Of a DNA stretch of 64,000 bases, positions 23,534 to 36,563 are shown one piece after another. Origin of the DNA: Tipula vernalis (Eukaryota; Arthropoda; Insecta; Diptera; Tipulidae); assembly GCA_958295665.1 (NCBI GenBank), contig OY282558.1:28789045-28853044 (forward strand), in the 5' to 3' direction. The notes beneath the pieces are model-generated. The model worked only from the letters and a program-made list of their open reading frames with translations, was not told the DNA's origin and searched no databases. Numbering within the stretch: position 1 is the stretch's first letter; each line of letters begins with the position of its first letter. The translations under genes and the position numbers were made by a program.

Positions 23534-24050
23534 TTACCCATATTGGAACCATTTCGAGCTACTTATATAGCGTAAGACGTCCCTCACTTTACTGTTTTCG
23601 AGATCCGAGAGGCAGTCCATCCTGAACTTACCTAAGTGTTTGTGCCTTCTGAGAGCCAATGCTGGACACGAGCAAAGGAAGTGAACCAACGTCTCTTCCC
23701 CCTCTTCGTCCAAGCAGCTTCTACAGATGTGATTCACCTCCCGACCCAGCCTTCTTGCATGTTCTCCAAAAAGGCAGTGTCCCGTGAGAATTCCTATGAC
23801 CGTTCTTAATTAACGTCTGCGTAGTAATGATCTAGTGCGCCCCAAGTTCAGCTTTGGCCAAACTTGTCTTGCAACTCTACAGGTGAGGGTGTTAAACCAC
23901 CTTTCCCCCGCTGAGGATAGCGCCTGCTTCCCAAGTGATTGTCTCAGCGCTGTGATAGGCCTCCCCAGACTTGCCCTTTCCGGTCCAATTGATGTTGTAA
24001 CTTTGTCAAGAAAACTTCCCACAAATATTTGTTGTTTCTGCTCGTAAGAT
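23534..24050 (-). pseudogene. LINE 3' end: RNase H tail and zinc-finger C-terminus
   Basis: The minus strand from 24050 carries the end of an RNase H domain (with frame breaks near 23810), then TVIGILTGHCLFGEHARRLG and a C-terminal finger, CRSC...HFLCSC (C-x2-C...H-x4-C), ending with a stop at 23534. This is the typical end of jockey/I/R1-group ORF2. The sequence is notably GC-richer than its surroundings, which suggests a more recent insertion than the other LINE scraps. Only the 3' 0.5 kb is present (5' truncation). Confidence 0.85.
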
Positions 24051-24886
24051 ACCCCTCTTTCCTACCGAGTGATGTATTTTGAATTTCTAGTCATCCAAAG
24101 AATAATGATTTTCTAGATCACAAAAAAATTAAAATAATTTTTTATTATTATCTAAAATGCTTGTTAGTTTATTATGTATGTATTTTTGTTATTTAATATT
24201 TTGTTACTTATTATTATTAATGAAACAACGTATTTTTTTCAAAATCTAACAATTTTTTTTTAAATTGAGGTTATGTTTTACTACTGAGTTGTTTTATAGC
24301 GATGTTAGAAAAAATTATTTAACTGGGTTAAACTTTTAATTCATGTTTTCTCGTCAATCGAAATCGCGTTTTTTCATACAAACTCTATGAAAATAAATGA
24401 ATTTTTGGTGTTTTTGTATCCCTTATTTTAAGTTCATTTTCCACATGCCGGCTCTAATTACATCAAGATGGTCCTGATTCCACCTATGTTTAAAGCTGTC
24501 GTTGCTTAAGTAAAAGTCGAGCAAAGGGTCGATTTTATTAAGATTGAATAGTCATCATCTTAACCGGCTCTCACCGTAGTTTGGCCTGTGTTTATTTAGA
24601 TGAAATTCCTATTCGGTGCCTTTATTTTAATTGATTCCAGTATAGATGGTGTATCGGACAATTTAAAAGCTCTCGTCTATTTGCCAATATTGTCATATGA
24701 TATGTTTTACATCCCATAAGATATGATGATAATCGCTTTAATTTAACGTGGTATGGTAAATGTTGGTTGTAATCGTTACATAGATTATACATTTTTTTGG
24801 ATACTCTCAAAGTTTCGGATAGGTTCATTGTAAAAAAGGCACTAGATATTGACATCATATTCTAGTTAAGGACGAACGTAGGCATA

Positions 24887-25684
24887 ATCAGAGCCTTCTA
24901 GAGTAAAGAACCATAATCAGCATGACGTATTTTTTAGAAGCTTTTCTAGTGGTATAACTTTTCACTGATTTCCATAGGAATCCATAGTAAAAATGGTGTT
25001 TTAAGCTTCAAGTTTTACAATGGAAAAAGCAAAAATATTACAAAATGTTTATATAAAAGTTTCTTTATCAACAATATACAAGAAGGCTATATTGGTATTA
25101 AATAATTATTAATTGCAGAAATATTAAAATTAAATTAATTCTTATTTTTGGCTCTGACGAATTAAAATAATACTTGCTAAATTTATCTTTAGTTTTACTA
25201 ATGTACGTCAGATGTCTAAGATGTTTACAGAAAAATTATTTAATCACAAAACTATCACACGTTCTTAATATTTTATGAACTTGTTTTGCTTTTCCTATAA
25301 TTATTTTACATGAAATTTCCCCAGGTGGTAATTTTTGGTATGATTTTACCAAATTTTTATGGTCATCACTGCCATCTATGTAATGTATGTTGACTTAATG
25401 ATCAAACGAATTGTAGTAACCTTTTATTTTAAATTTTTAAATAAATCAATTATTACAAGAAAATGAAAACGATTTACTTAAACAACATTCATATATGGTA
25501 TGTTGAAATTCAAACATTTATAAAAGTATTTCAGAAATCATAATTAAGAATTTGAAACGTTTTTTTTTTTAAATTTGTCTTAGGAAAAAAAAAATGATTT
25601 CCCATATGTTTTGTGTGTTTTACTATGAAAAGTTTGGTTTTTTCTTCGTTTCTACTGTTTTGTATAATCAAGGTTGCTTTGAAG
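24887..25684 (+). repeat. Interspersed repeat R1, copy 2
   Basis: Same block order as 8285-9225, from AGAGCCTTCTAGAGTAAAG to GTATAATCAAGGTTGCTTTGA, with several internal deletions. Confidence 0.85.
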
Positions 25685-26131
25685 TAACCCCTAGGTTTTT
25701 AATCTCAAATACTTTTTGTAAAAGGGTTTACTTTTTGATAGAATGATATTTTGATTTTTGGTTTTATTTATTTTTTTAGCATATGACCTTTATGGACATG
25801 GACTCATTTATTGTAATCCAATTTTTTTTCTCCAATCTTCTTGACTTGCAGTTGGATACTCTTTGCATTTTTGCCGCTTTTTCATCCGTGTGCTGATTCA
25901 GCTAGTTGCTGTTCTTACATTACAACCCTTTGCTATTCATTCTTATTCGCCTTCTTTCAATTTAATTGTTTCTTCGGTTAGACAATCATTATAAAAAAAA
26001 AATAAAAAAAAAAAAAAAAAACATAATACGAAATCAATTTAAATACGAGGAAAAAAGCAGTTCTAACACGCACGAAAGTCAAAGACAACATTTTTTTATA
26101 AATGAAAATATTACTTGCAATTTTCTTGATA

Positions 26132-29100
26132 ATCGGACCATTTTAGATTTTTGCCGCCCAAAAACTTGTGGGCTATAATAGTACAGTTAATTTTCAATAA
26201 AATTGAATTTTCTAAGAAATGTTTAGAAATAATCGAGCAATCAAAATGAAAATTGTCACAGCAATAACAGGTCCCGAAACCTATTGATAGAGGTATTAAC
26301 CATCGTAATCGAACCATTTTAGATTTTTGCCGCCCAAAAACTTGTGGGCTATAGCACAGTTAATTTTCAATAAAATTGAATTTTCTAAGAAATGTTTAGA
26401 AATAATCGAGCAATCAAAATGAAAATTGTCACAGCAATAACAGGTCCCGAAACCTATTGATAGAGGTATCAACCATCGTAATCGAACCATTTTAGATTTT
26501 TGCCGCCCAAAAACTTGTGGGCTATAGCACAGTTAATTTTCAATAAAATTGAATTTTCTAAGAAATGTTTAGAAATAATCGAGCAATCAAAATGAAAATT
26601 GTCACAGCAATAACAGGTCCCGAAACCTATTGATAGAGGTATCAACCATCGTAATCGAACCATTTTAGATTTTTGCCGCCCAAAAACTTGTGGGCTATAG
26701 CACAGTTGATTTTCAATAAAATTGAATTTTCTAAGAAATGTTTAGAAATAATCGAGCAATCAAAATGAAAATTGTCACAGCAATAACAGGTCCCGAAACC
26801 TATTGATAGAGGTATCAACCATCGTAATCGAACCATTTTAGATTTTTGCCGCCCAAAAACTTGTGGGCTATAGCACAGTTAATTTTCAATAAAATTGAAT
26901 TTTCTAAGAAATGTTTAGAAATAATCGAGCAATCAAAATGAAAATTGTCACAGCAATAACAGGTCCCGAAACCTATTGATAGAGGTATCAACCATCGTAA
27001 TCGAACCATTTTAGATTTTTGCCGCCCAAAAACTTGTGGGCTATAGCACAGTTAATTTTCAATAAAATTGAATTTTCTAAGAAATGTTTAGAAATAATCG
27101 AGCAATCAAAATGAAAATTGTCACAGCAATAACAGGTCCCGAAACCTATTGATAGAGGTATTAACCATCGTAATCGAACCATTTTAGATTTTTGCCGCCC
27201 AAAAACTTGTGGGCTATAGCACAGTTAATTTTCAATAAAATTGAATTTTCTAAGAAATGTTTAGAAATAATCGAGCAATCAAAATGAAAATTGTCACAGC
27301 AATAACAGGTCCCGAAACCTATTGATAGAGGTATCAACCATCGTAATCGAACCATTTTAGATTTTTGCCGCCCAAAAACTTGTGGGCTATAGCACAGTTA
27401 ATTTTCAATAAAATTGAATTTTCTAAGAAATGTTTAGAAATAATCGAGCAATCAAAATGAAAATTGTCACAGCAATAACAGGTCCCGAAACCTATTGATA
27501 GAGGTATCAACCATCGTAATCGAACCATTTTAGATTTTTGCCGCCCAAAAACTTGTGGGCTATAGCACAGTTAATTTTCAATAAAATTGAATTTTCTAAG
27601 AAATGTTTAGAAATAATCGAGCAATCAAAATGAAAATTGTCACAGCAATAACAGGTCCCGAAACCTATTGATAGAGGTATCAACCATCGTAATCGAACCA
27701 TTTTAGATTTTTGCCGCCCAAAAACTTGTGGGCTATAGCACAGTTAATTTTCAATAAAATTGAATTTTCTAAGAAATGTTTAGAAATAATCGAGCAATCA
27801 AAATGAAAATTGTCACAGCAATAACAGGTCCCGAAACCTATTGATAGAGGTATCAACCATCGTAATCGAACCATTTTAGATTTTTGCCGCCCAAAAACTT
27901 GTGGGCTATAGCACAGTTAATTTTCAATAAAATTGAATTTTCTAAGAAATGTTTAGAAATAATCGAGCAATCAAAATGAAAATTGTCACAGCAATAACAG
28001 GTCCCGAAACCTATTGATAGAGGTATCAACCATCGTAATCGAACCATTTTAGATTTTTGCCGCCCAAAAACTTGTGGGCTATAGCACAGTTAATTTTCAA
28101 TAAAATTGAATTTTCTAAGAAATGTTTAGAAATAATCGAGCAATCAAAATGAAAATTGTCACAGCAATAACAGGTCCCGAAACCTATTGATAGAGGTATC
28201 AACCATCGTAATCGAACCATTTTAGATTTTTGCCGCCCAAAAACTTGTGGGCTATAGCACAGTTAATTTTCAATAAAATTGAATTTTCTAAGAAATGTTT
28301 AGAAATAATCGAGCAATCAAAATGAAAATTGTCACAGCAATAACAGGTCCCGAAACCTATTGATAGAGGTATTAACCATCGTAATCGAACCATTTTAGAT
28401 TTTTGCCGCCCAAAAACTTGTGGGCTATAGCACAGTTAATTTTCAATAAAATTGAATTTTCTAAGAAATGTTTAGAAATAATCGAGCAATCAGAATGAAA
28501 ATTGTCACAGCAATAACAGGTCCCGAAACCTATTGATAGAGGTATCAACCATCGTAATCGAACCATTTTAGATTTTTGCCGCCCAAAAACTTGTGGGCTA
28601 TAGCACAGTTAATTTTCAATAAAATTGAATTTTCTAAGAAATGTTTAGAAATAATCGAGCAATCAAAATGAAAATTGTCACAGCAATAACAGGTCCCGAA
28701 ACCTATTGATAGAGGTATCAACCATCGTAATCGAACCATTTTAGATTTTTGCCGCCCAAAAACTTGTGGGCTATAGCACAGTTAATTTTCAATAAAATTG
28801 AATTTTCTAAGAAATGTTTAGAAATAATCGAGCAATCAAAATGAAAATTGTCACAGCAATTACAGGTCCCGAAACCTATTGATAGAGGTATTAACCATCG
28901 TAATCGGACCATTTTAGATTTTTGCCGCCCAAAAACTTGTGGGCTATAATAGTACAGTTAATTTTCAATAAAATTGAATTTTCTAAGAAATGTTTAGAAA
29001 TAATCGAGCAATCAAAATGAAAATTGTCACAGCAATAACAGGTCCCGAAACCTATTGATAGAGGTATTAACCATCGTAATCGAACCATTTTAGATTTTTG

Positions 29101-29546
29101 CCGCCCAAAAACTTGTGGGCTATAGCACAGTTAATTTTCAATAAAATTGAATTTTCTAAGAAATGTTTAGAAATAATCGAGCAATCAAAATGAAAATTGT
29201 CACAGCAATTACAGGTCCCGAAACCTATTGATAGAGGTATCAACCATCGTAATCGAACCATTTTAGATTTTTGCCGCCCAAAAACTTGTGGGCTATAGCA
29301 CAGTTAATTTTCAATAAAATTGAATTTTCTAAGAAATGTTTAGAAATAATCGAGCAATCAAAATGAAAATTGTCACAGCAATAACAGGTCCCGAAACCTA
29401 TTGATAGAGGTATCAACCATCGTAATCGAACCATTTTAGATTTTTGCCGCCCAAAAACTTGTGGGCTATAGCACAGTTAATTTTCAATAAAATTGAATTT
29501 TCTAAGAAATGTTTAGAAATAATCGAGCAATCAAAATGAAAATTGT
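26132..29546. repeat. Satellite array B, 173-bp monomer, 20 copies
   Basis: Nineteen complete and one truncated head-to-tail copies of a 173-bp unit (containing TTTTTGCCGCCCAAAAAC and AACAGGTCCCGAAACCTA). Copies are almost identical, so the array is recent or homogenised. Copy 1 and copy 17 (28908-29083) are 176 bp and share the same differences (ATAATAGTACAG for ATAGCACAG, and AATCGGACC). Each unit has a 64-codon minus-strand frame that overlaps the next by 22 bp; this reflects the repeat and is not a gene. The right end stops abruptly at AAAATTGTGGTTGGC. Confidence 0.98.
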
Positions 29547-30720
29547 GGTTGGCACCACTGTGGTTTATCAAAGATTTTATTACAGATTTAAACATATGAA
29601 ACTAATAGCAGATTTAAGATTTTTTCCGACGTGGTACGTTAAGTAAAACATTTAACAACGGCTGGAGTAATAAAAAAATTGTCTGAGCCCACATCTTACT
29701 TCTGTGGGTCTTTGTCTACCTTGTTTATAAAATGGAGTTCAACAGGCAAGACGACAAAATTGCTGAGAAGACCTGAGCTTGATTTACATGGATTCAACCT
29801 TCAATTTCACTTTGAAATTAGAAGGTTAATTAAAGTTTGGTTAACTTGTGCAAAAAAACATCAAACATGCATAACTACTTCCAACAGTTCATTACGCTAT
29901 ATTGGGTCTATAATACTTTATACATAAAAGCTGTCTATGTTCAATGTAAACCGGCACGATAATTAAGTAAATTTTGGTAAATAATCTGTGGAAATTGTAT
30001 ATCACTTGATATCACCTATTTTCATCTTGTCTATTACACAAAGGTAACTTCAATTTAAGTAAGTCTTGTAATATAGTTTAGAAGGTACATATATCTTTAC
30101 CTTGTTTGCAAAGTTGAGTTAGGGGTTTTAAAGCTGGAATTTATGGTGCACTGAACTTTGTATTATTCTTATTTGTTTTTTTTTCGAAACCATAACTATT
30201 TAAATCCGGTTGTACATATATAGTATATGCAAAAATCGAAAAATTCAAATAATTGAAGCAAAGTACATCTCTTTCATTTAGCCAAAAACAAAAAAAATGC
30301 AAACACAAATTGCCCCAAAAATTCTCAAACTGTTATAAATTCAGCCAACATTGCTTTACTATTTATATGTAACTTTTTTTGCACCCAAAATATAGCTAAA
30401 TAAATAAATTTATTTCTGTTATTTATAGCTTTTAATTTATTTATAATTTTGTTTTTAAGTTTTGTTACATTCGCTTTTAACGAAAAAAGCTGAACAGTTG
30501 GTGTACAAAAATATTTATATTATTTTTTTTGTTTCTGGTTGCATGTAATTTATGATCTGTGATTTATCATTTAAAATAAAATAATTTTATTTTCCTAAAA
30601 ATAGTTATAAAAGTAATAAAAGACATTTTTTTAATTCAAAATTGCCATTGTCCAAAAGATATTGTTAAATTCAAAAGGTAATTTAAAAGGCGAAGCGCAG
30701 AGAATTTTTGGTACACATTT
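29547..30720. other. Interval without a recognisable gene
   Basis: Between the satellite and the family relic at 30814. An 82-codon plus frame at 29679-29927 shows no known domain or cysteine frame. Confidence 0.5.
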
Positions 30721-30732
30721 CTTTTAAGTACC

Positions 30733-30740
30733 TATAAAAA
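30733..30740 (+). promoter_or_regulatory. TATA-like box of the dead family member
   Basis: TATAAAAA lies 81 bp upstream of the relic start codon at 30814. Confidence 0.4.
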
Positions 30741-30813
30741 CCATTCATTGAAATTTTTAAAAATCAAAGCAATCACAAGCAGCTCGGTTTTCTGATCTAA
30801 GTTAATTTGCAAT

Positions 30814-30965
30814 ATGAACAAACTATCTTTAGTTTTATTACTTAGGTTGACCTGTTAATGAAGTAACGGGTTATACAAATTCCGGGCTAATAATTTTCAA
30901 AGTGATTCTTCTCTTTCTAGGAGCTTATGTTCTGCAGAGATATGGTCAACTAATTGGTACTCACG
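30814..30965 (+). pseudogene. Relic first exons of a lost family member
   Basis: A start codon at 30814 opens a signal-peptide-like stretch (MNKLSLVLLL), then AG with a weak donor (GTTGAC). About 70 bp later a good acceptor (CTCTTTCTAG, ending 30920) leads into SLCSAEIW, which resembles VCSAEII around C1 of G7. After that the frame decays with no further cysteine blocks. A TATA box lies upstream. Best read as a truncated duplicate of a G7-type gene. Confidence 0.5.
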
Positions 30966-31470
30966 ACTGCTTATAGGATCACCAATTATTATTAAATATA
31001 TATAAGACAAAATCATAGAATTAACAATTGTTAAATTATAGGATTACGAATCAAAAGATTTAAAACATGTTTCTTGAATTCTCGTTCAAAATATTTTTTG
31101 AATTGGGAATTAAAAATTTTTTTTCTACGAAACGAGAGGAACACGTCTCTCTCTTTTTTCTTTTTTAGAAGGTTTTCAAAAAACTGATGGTTTTATTAAT
31201 TTAACAAAGCTGTGTTCAATTTCCATAAAACTTGTAAACCAAAGGTTTCTGAAATATTCCTACAAAAATAATCACATCTGATTCCCATAAAAATAAGCAT
31301 GTCACAAATTTTCTATCTTCTCAATTCATGTTTTCATTTAAGGAAGTTGCAGGTATTGTATTTTCTAAAGAAAAGTTTTAAAAAAATTGATTAAATAATT
31401 TATACAACTAATTAATTTTTTAATAATACAAATTAAATAATACATATGTATGTAAATAAATAATTTAACA

Positions 31471-32296
31471 TCAGGTGCAATTGAATTTTTCTGTCATCTT
31501 TTGAGCATATATGTCCAAGTGATGGCGGATCTGATTGTTTGTACATGATTTATACACTTGAGCACAATCGTTATCGATTTGAATGATTCGGCAAATATTT
31601 TGATGGGACAATTTTTTTCCTGATGGAATGGATAAGCTACCAGTTGCGTCATATTTGCACAAACTGTACTCGGCATAGTTATCTAAATCTGACAGGCAAT
31701 CAGCTCCATCTTCTTTGATTAGTTCTGTATAGAAAATTTAAATGTCAAAATTGTTCACAATGAACTAATACTACAACAAACCTGCATAAACTTTACTGTT
31801 TAAATCACAAAAATATACAGCGGTTACATGCAGCATAATGTTAAAATTAATTCGATTTTCTACCCTTTGATCTGTCATGCAATCTTCGTCGAACCCATCA
31901 TACACTTTTATGCAACACTCAGTAGTGCTGACAAATATTGGACAGAAATTTTCCATAAATTGCTCATATTCCGTTTCATTTATTTGCTTTCTGCTCAAAT
32001 CATGAACTTTATCCAGAGCTGGTTCTAAACGAAATTTATCCGGTGCACATGCATTGCATTCCCTCGCTTTAGACTAAAAAAAGAACACAATTTATAATTT
32101 GAATATATCAGAAGGCCATTCCAATCAAATCTGTAAATTACCTGTAATTGTTGTTGACATTCATATAGTACTGATTCAGCTGCAACTATAAATATATAAG
32201 AAATTAACGTTGAACTTCGCTTTTCTCTTGCGCTGAACGGTACTTACCATTAGATGCTAGAATAATTGTTAACAATGCGGTCACTTTAAAATGCAT
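31471..32296 (-). CDS. G3: secreted 14-Cys protein, DUF1397-like
   Basis: Exons on the minus strand: 32296-32248, 32185-32142, 32073-31782 and 31724-31471, giving 212 residues. The signal peptide MHFKVTALLTIILASNG...VAA should be cut near residue 20. It has the family's twelve cysteines plus two extra, in ECNAC and ECC. The two extra cysteines could make a seventh disulphide. C6-C8 read YFCDL, DGADC and SLCKY. There is one N-glycosylation site (NET). Introns a, b and c are kept, but intron d is missing: NICRII reads through the d position. Only G3 and G4 keep intron c. G3 and G4 are neighbours in head-to-head orientation. Confidence 0.88.
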
Positions 32297-32299
32297 ACT

Positions 32300-33255
32300 C
32301 TAAGCTGTTGTTTAGGCACAGTATAAACAACTACTCACAGTATAAAATATTATTTCGAATTTTTTTCTATGGTGACCTCGGTATTAAATCAAATGATTAT
32401 TTAATTTGTTTCTTTATATGTAGTTGTATTATATATACTTAAGAATGTTTTTAAATCAACGTAAACAAAACATTTCAGATAAGTATGTGCAAAATTAGTT
32501 TCATCTTAATTTAATACACAATGAATTTTATCCGTAATCCTCATGAATTGCACTTTCTGTTCCATATTGTATTTTTCAAGAAGAGCCCGAGACTTAATAA
32601 GTATATTTTTATAAATCCTCCTTTAACAGTGTTTTGTATTATGATGGTGTTTCTATTTTCGATCCGCAGGATTTTGTATACTTCAATCGTCTTTTTTTAA
32701 AACCGGTGTTAGTTGTGGATTGCAAAGCAAACTTACACGAAATGTAACAGTAAATTTTAGAACAGTTTATGTCGACAGTAGTTATCTGACTTGCCAAGTG
32801 CGGCTAATCATAAAAATAAATGCAATTAAATTCACCAGCTTACTTAAGAGGAAATAAATAAAATTCTATAATCTAAGTAAATTGAATACTGTCATACATA
32901 TAGCTTATTTCGCGACAAATATAAGTTTTAATTTGTTTTTATGAAAAATATCTCGTCTATGTACGGATTGTTTCATGTAAAATCCATCAATCTCTCTAGA
33001 TCGGTCTCCTTAAGCTTTCACACCGCATCTCTTATCTCACACGGAACTCAGTTTGAGGAGCACTGCAGTTTGTTATAAAATAACCCGAAATGTCAATTTT
33101 ATTCTAAGTACGTCATACAATCTAATTTGATTATATTAACGACAGATTTATGAGAAAAGGGTAATTTTTCAATTAACCATTTTTTCTTGTGTATTGTATT
33201 CAACATCTCAAAAAATGTATCTATTTTAAAACAGTGATAAAGCAAAGAACATCGT
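32300..33255. other. Shared upstream region of G3 and G4
   Basis: About 980 bp between the divergent starts of G3 (minus) and G4 (plus). No coding sequence seen. It must contain both promoters, but no convincing TATA/initiator pair could be assigned. Confidence 0.45.
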
Positions 33256-33277
33256 GGTCTGACATTCCCGGAATATT

Positions 33278-36200
33278 ATGATTTTGTTAAGTTTGTTTTC
33301 AATATTTTTCATGACTAATGCGGTGGTCTCGAATGAAACAGTCGCAGAGTCATTATTACAGTGCCAAATGGAGCGAATAGTAAGCCTAAAGTTATTCTGT
33401 AGTTTAGTTTGTGGATGATTTTTATATTTCAGATATTCTCAGTTGGATGTCGATATTGCTCGCCCCAAGAAAATAGCTTTGTAATGGATTCATTTTATAA
33501 ACTAAAAACTAGCCCAGGAGATTTATTGCATCCAGATAATTTTACTAATTTTATGTTCATATTTTGTCCAAAGTATTTATTCGATGGAATTTGTACCAAT
33601 TTTACGTCAGACCTCGTGGACGATTGTGAATACGATACCGAAATGGAGGAACACTTAAACGATTTAACTTTATCACTGTCGTTGGCTGAATATTTTTGTA
33701 ATTGGGATAAAAATATACTAATTGGTGAGTAAAGTGATAATACCAATATAAAAATACGCATTAATTTTATACACGGCCGTAAGCTTAAAACTTGAGCTTA
33801 AAGTAAGCATGTATACGAAAATATTTTTTCTACTCATGCATTACGTAATACTATTATGTACACTTGTGTTCCTGGAGAAAACAAAATATTACTCACGGTT
33901 GAATTCATCACTCACGGGTTGATACCAATAAATTGTCGTTTGATGGTTCTACTAATTATTTAATGATTGTGAAAGAAGATCCGTTAACGATAAATTGCCA
34001 TATGCGTAAATAAACATTCCCGCATATGCATTTTGTAAACACAAAAGAATACAAAATGGAGAAATGAAACAAAAATTAAAAATATTAATAATTTAGCAGG
34101 AGTAAAAAACATCATGTGCAACTCGCTCATGAATAAAAAGTAACACCTGCTAATACTCGGGTAGTTTAGATACAGTATATGGGCAAGCATTTGCTTCATA
34201 GTAATATTATTTTCTACAGTGCTTAACAAAAGTAGTTGTGAAATCTCAATTTTTAATGCGACGTAACACAAACAACTTTAAAAATTATATAAATAATAAA
34301 GTTTCAAAAATAATAATTTAATTAACCTAATTATTCTTCAATTTAAGTGAATTTAATTAAAAAATGATTATTTACTCGAGAATTCGACCGCAGTATACGT
34401 TAAAAATTTATAAAACTGAAATACATACATGTTTCGAGCTTTCGCTTTTTGTCTATTTTTATCAACTAATGTACTTATTTTGTTTTATAAATTTTTAACA
34501 TAATATCACTTCAAAAAGAAAGGGTTCTGTTGAATTTAAAAGAGTTTTTTTTTAAATTAATAGAAAAGTTATTTTTTAATTAAATTTGATTAATTTGAAA
34601 TCTAGTATAACTACCTGCTTCGCTTATTAGGTTCGAACATAGTCCTTTGGCGCTGCGGTCATTTGGCGGCTCATTGGTCTACACGTTTACTTCAGATAGC
34701 CTTAATAAAAAAAATCCAACGGCTTAAGATCACAAGATCTTGGTTACCAATAATTGCATTGTGATTCGCGCTTTGCAACAGGTGGTACCTAAGAAAGTAT
34801 CGAATTCGTATCGAATTCATGGGATTCTTATTTGATTCAGATAAGAAACGGAGGAATCTAATTCAAATCAATGAAGAATCTTGTGGTTACGATTTCGTAT
34901 CGTATTGTTGGATCTCTTATTACACTTGGATTTATCGAATTTTTATTAAAATTTCTTTTTAATGTGTATTTTAACATTAATTTTTGTTAATACAAATTAG
35001 TTTAAAAGTCATTAATCTGATTCTAAAATTAATGAATTAATATACGCTTAAATCGGTATTACGATTTAAATCCACCTTTATTAAATAGGATGGACCACTC
35101 CAAAGTATTAATTTTAACTTTGGGGGATATTTAGTTTTATATTATATATTTTTAGTCATCTTAGAATTATCCTCCATGATTTAGTATAACAGAGACGCCA
35201 GTCGTTCGAATAAATCTTTAAGTTTCGTTGTAATGGCCTCCAACCATCCATTCCGATGGTTAAACATTGAGTCCTTGGCGTTAAAACTTCGTTCGCTTAC
35301 GGGTGATAATTGGGCTTCGAAATGAGCATTTCGACCTACTTTAAATTAACCAAGCTCGAGAGTAGTGGACGAATAAGTATCGGTTTGATGATTGATTGAT
35401 TCTTCGATACTTTCTTGTCGTTGCTATTTTAAATAGTCTTCCAAAATGTTGAATTTGTTGAAGACTACTTGGATGTTGTGATTGTTGTGAGCATGGCTCG
35501 AGATTCTGCAATATCAGCTGCGCTAATCATGCGACATGTATATTCGCCACTATCAGAAACAATAAATCCAAATTTGAAATTGTTTGTTATTCTAGAAGGA
35601 AGTGAAAAAGTTTATTAGATTTCATAAAGAGGGCTTGAGGTATGATTTATGGTTCTACTACATACTTTCAATTCTAGCTTAGAAATGGATTTTCCCGCTT
35701 TCGATTTGTTGAATATGTCGAATATGGACAGTAAATTGTAGTGGTGGATATGCTCTATCATCTTCTTTGAACAAGTCGTAAATAAATAATTTCTGCTTTC
35801 AAGGTCTCAAATTAGGGCCCAATATCTTAAATTAAATTTTACAAAAATTATGATTTAATCTTACGGCTTTGCAAACATATGTGGCTTATACCGTACTGAA
35901 ATAATTCACCATCTCACCCAAATTATCTCGAAAAAAGGCGCGGTCACGGATTTCATGATGCCGTCCCTGTATTGCTTTGACTAATTTTTAAAATTTTACA
36001 AAAATGTAGTGGTATAAATGCCTTAATTATTGGGCCAATATTTCGGTAGCTCGTAACATTTTCAAAGCTTTTATATTTTATATTCTGAAAAAACTAATAA
36101 TATTTTAAAAAAAAAAAAACCATGTTTTCGAGATAATTATGTTTTAAATGAACACCCAGTGTATACATATATAATATACATTTCCCGCTCAATCCCCTTT

Positions 36201-36563
36201 CAATCAATTAAAATGTTAGTGAGTATTTATATTTATATAAATTTAAATAGAAAATGCAGCGCATATAAAATCCATTTGTATGGCGAGAATTTATAATTTT
36301 AATTTATGTATGAAGCAAATCAAGGAATTTCACTTCAGAGGAAATGTTGAATTAGATATTAATTCGGAACGGAGTTTATGTGAGTAAGTATGAATCGCCT
36401 ATTATTTATGCAATATCTGATGCAATATCTATTTTTCAGTATTTCAAATCAAGTTATAAATTGTTTGACCCACTTTGGAGAATGTCAAAATCATGAGGTG
36501 GAGGTGTACCTAGAGGAGGCCATTTCTAAATTAAAAATGCAGCTTAGTTGTGATATATTTTGA
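33278..36563 (+). CDS. G4: secreted cysteine-rich protein, DUF1397-like, with a 2.5-kb intron
   Basis: Exons 33278-33379, 33433-33724, 36251-36383 and 36440-36563 give 216 residues. The signal peptide is MILLSLFSIFFMTNAVVS. Intron a is absent, so signal peptide and C1 are in one exon; introns b, c and d are kept. The 292-nt second exon is exactly as long as its counterpart in G3. Cysteine blocks: LLQCQ, GCRYC, FCPK, GICTN, DDCEY, YFCNW, LCMK, SLCD, NCLT, GECQ, LSCD. The C7 region is altered (SICMA instead of DG-x-x-C). N-glycosylation sites include NET and two NFT. Intron c is 2526 bp and contains a mariner piece and an antisense titin-like Ig fragment. The distal two exons were placed by phase and similarity to the paralogues, so transcript support would be valuable. 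Confidence 0.8.
34672..34805 (-). pseudogene. Mariner-like transposase scrap in G4 intron c
   Basis: The minus strand gives NYW-x-PRSCDLKPLDFFY, a stop, and GYLK, the catalytic third-Asp block of mariner-like transposases and the same block as in the remnant at 2652-3112. Only about 130 bp is recognisable. Confidence 0.75.
35150..35745 (-). pseudogene. Decayed titin/kettin (sallimus)-like Ig-repeat fragment
   Basis: The minus strand from 35745 gives NKSKAGKSISKLELK, a GTATGT donor, an acceptor TTCCTTCTAG, then FGFIVSDSGEYTCRMISA and AESRAMLTT, the classic C-terminal half of an I-set Ig domain (DSGEYTC). Next come LEDYLK, a stop, ESIEESINHQ, and the start of a second Ig domain, GRNAHFEAQLSPVS, continuing with a frameshift as GMDGWRPLQ. 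This order of Ig end, helical linker and Ig start is typical of kettin/titin-like muscle proteins. The retained intron indicates a genomic duplicate, not a retrocopy. Stops and frameshifts make it dead. It lies antisense inside intron c of G4. Confidence 0.7.

Noticed and set aside
26111..29595. Twenty overlapping 64-codon minus-strand frames (MVRLRWLIPLS...)
   Set aside because: A consequence of a stop-poor 173-bp satellite unit, which is not a multiple of three. Conservation is at DNA level over the whole unit.
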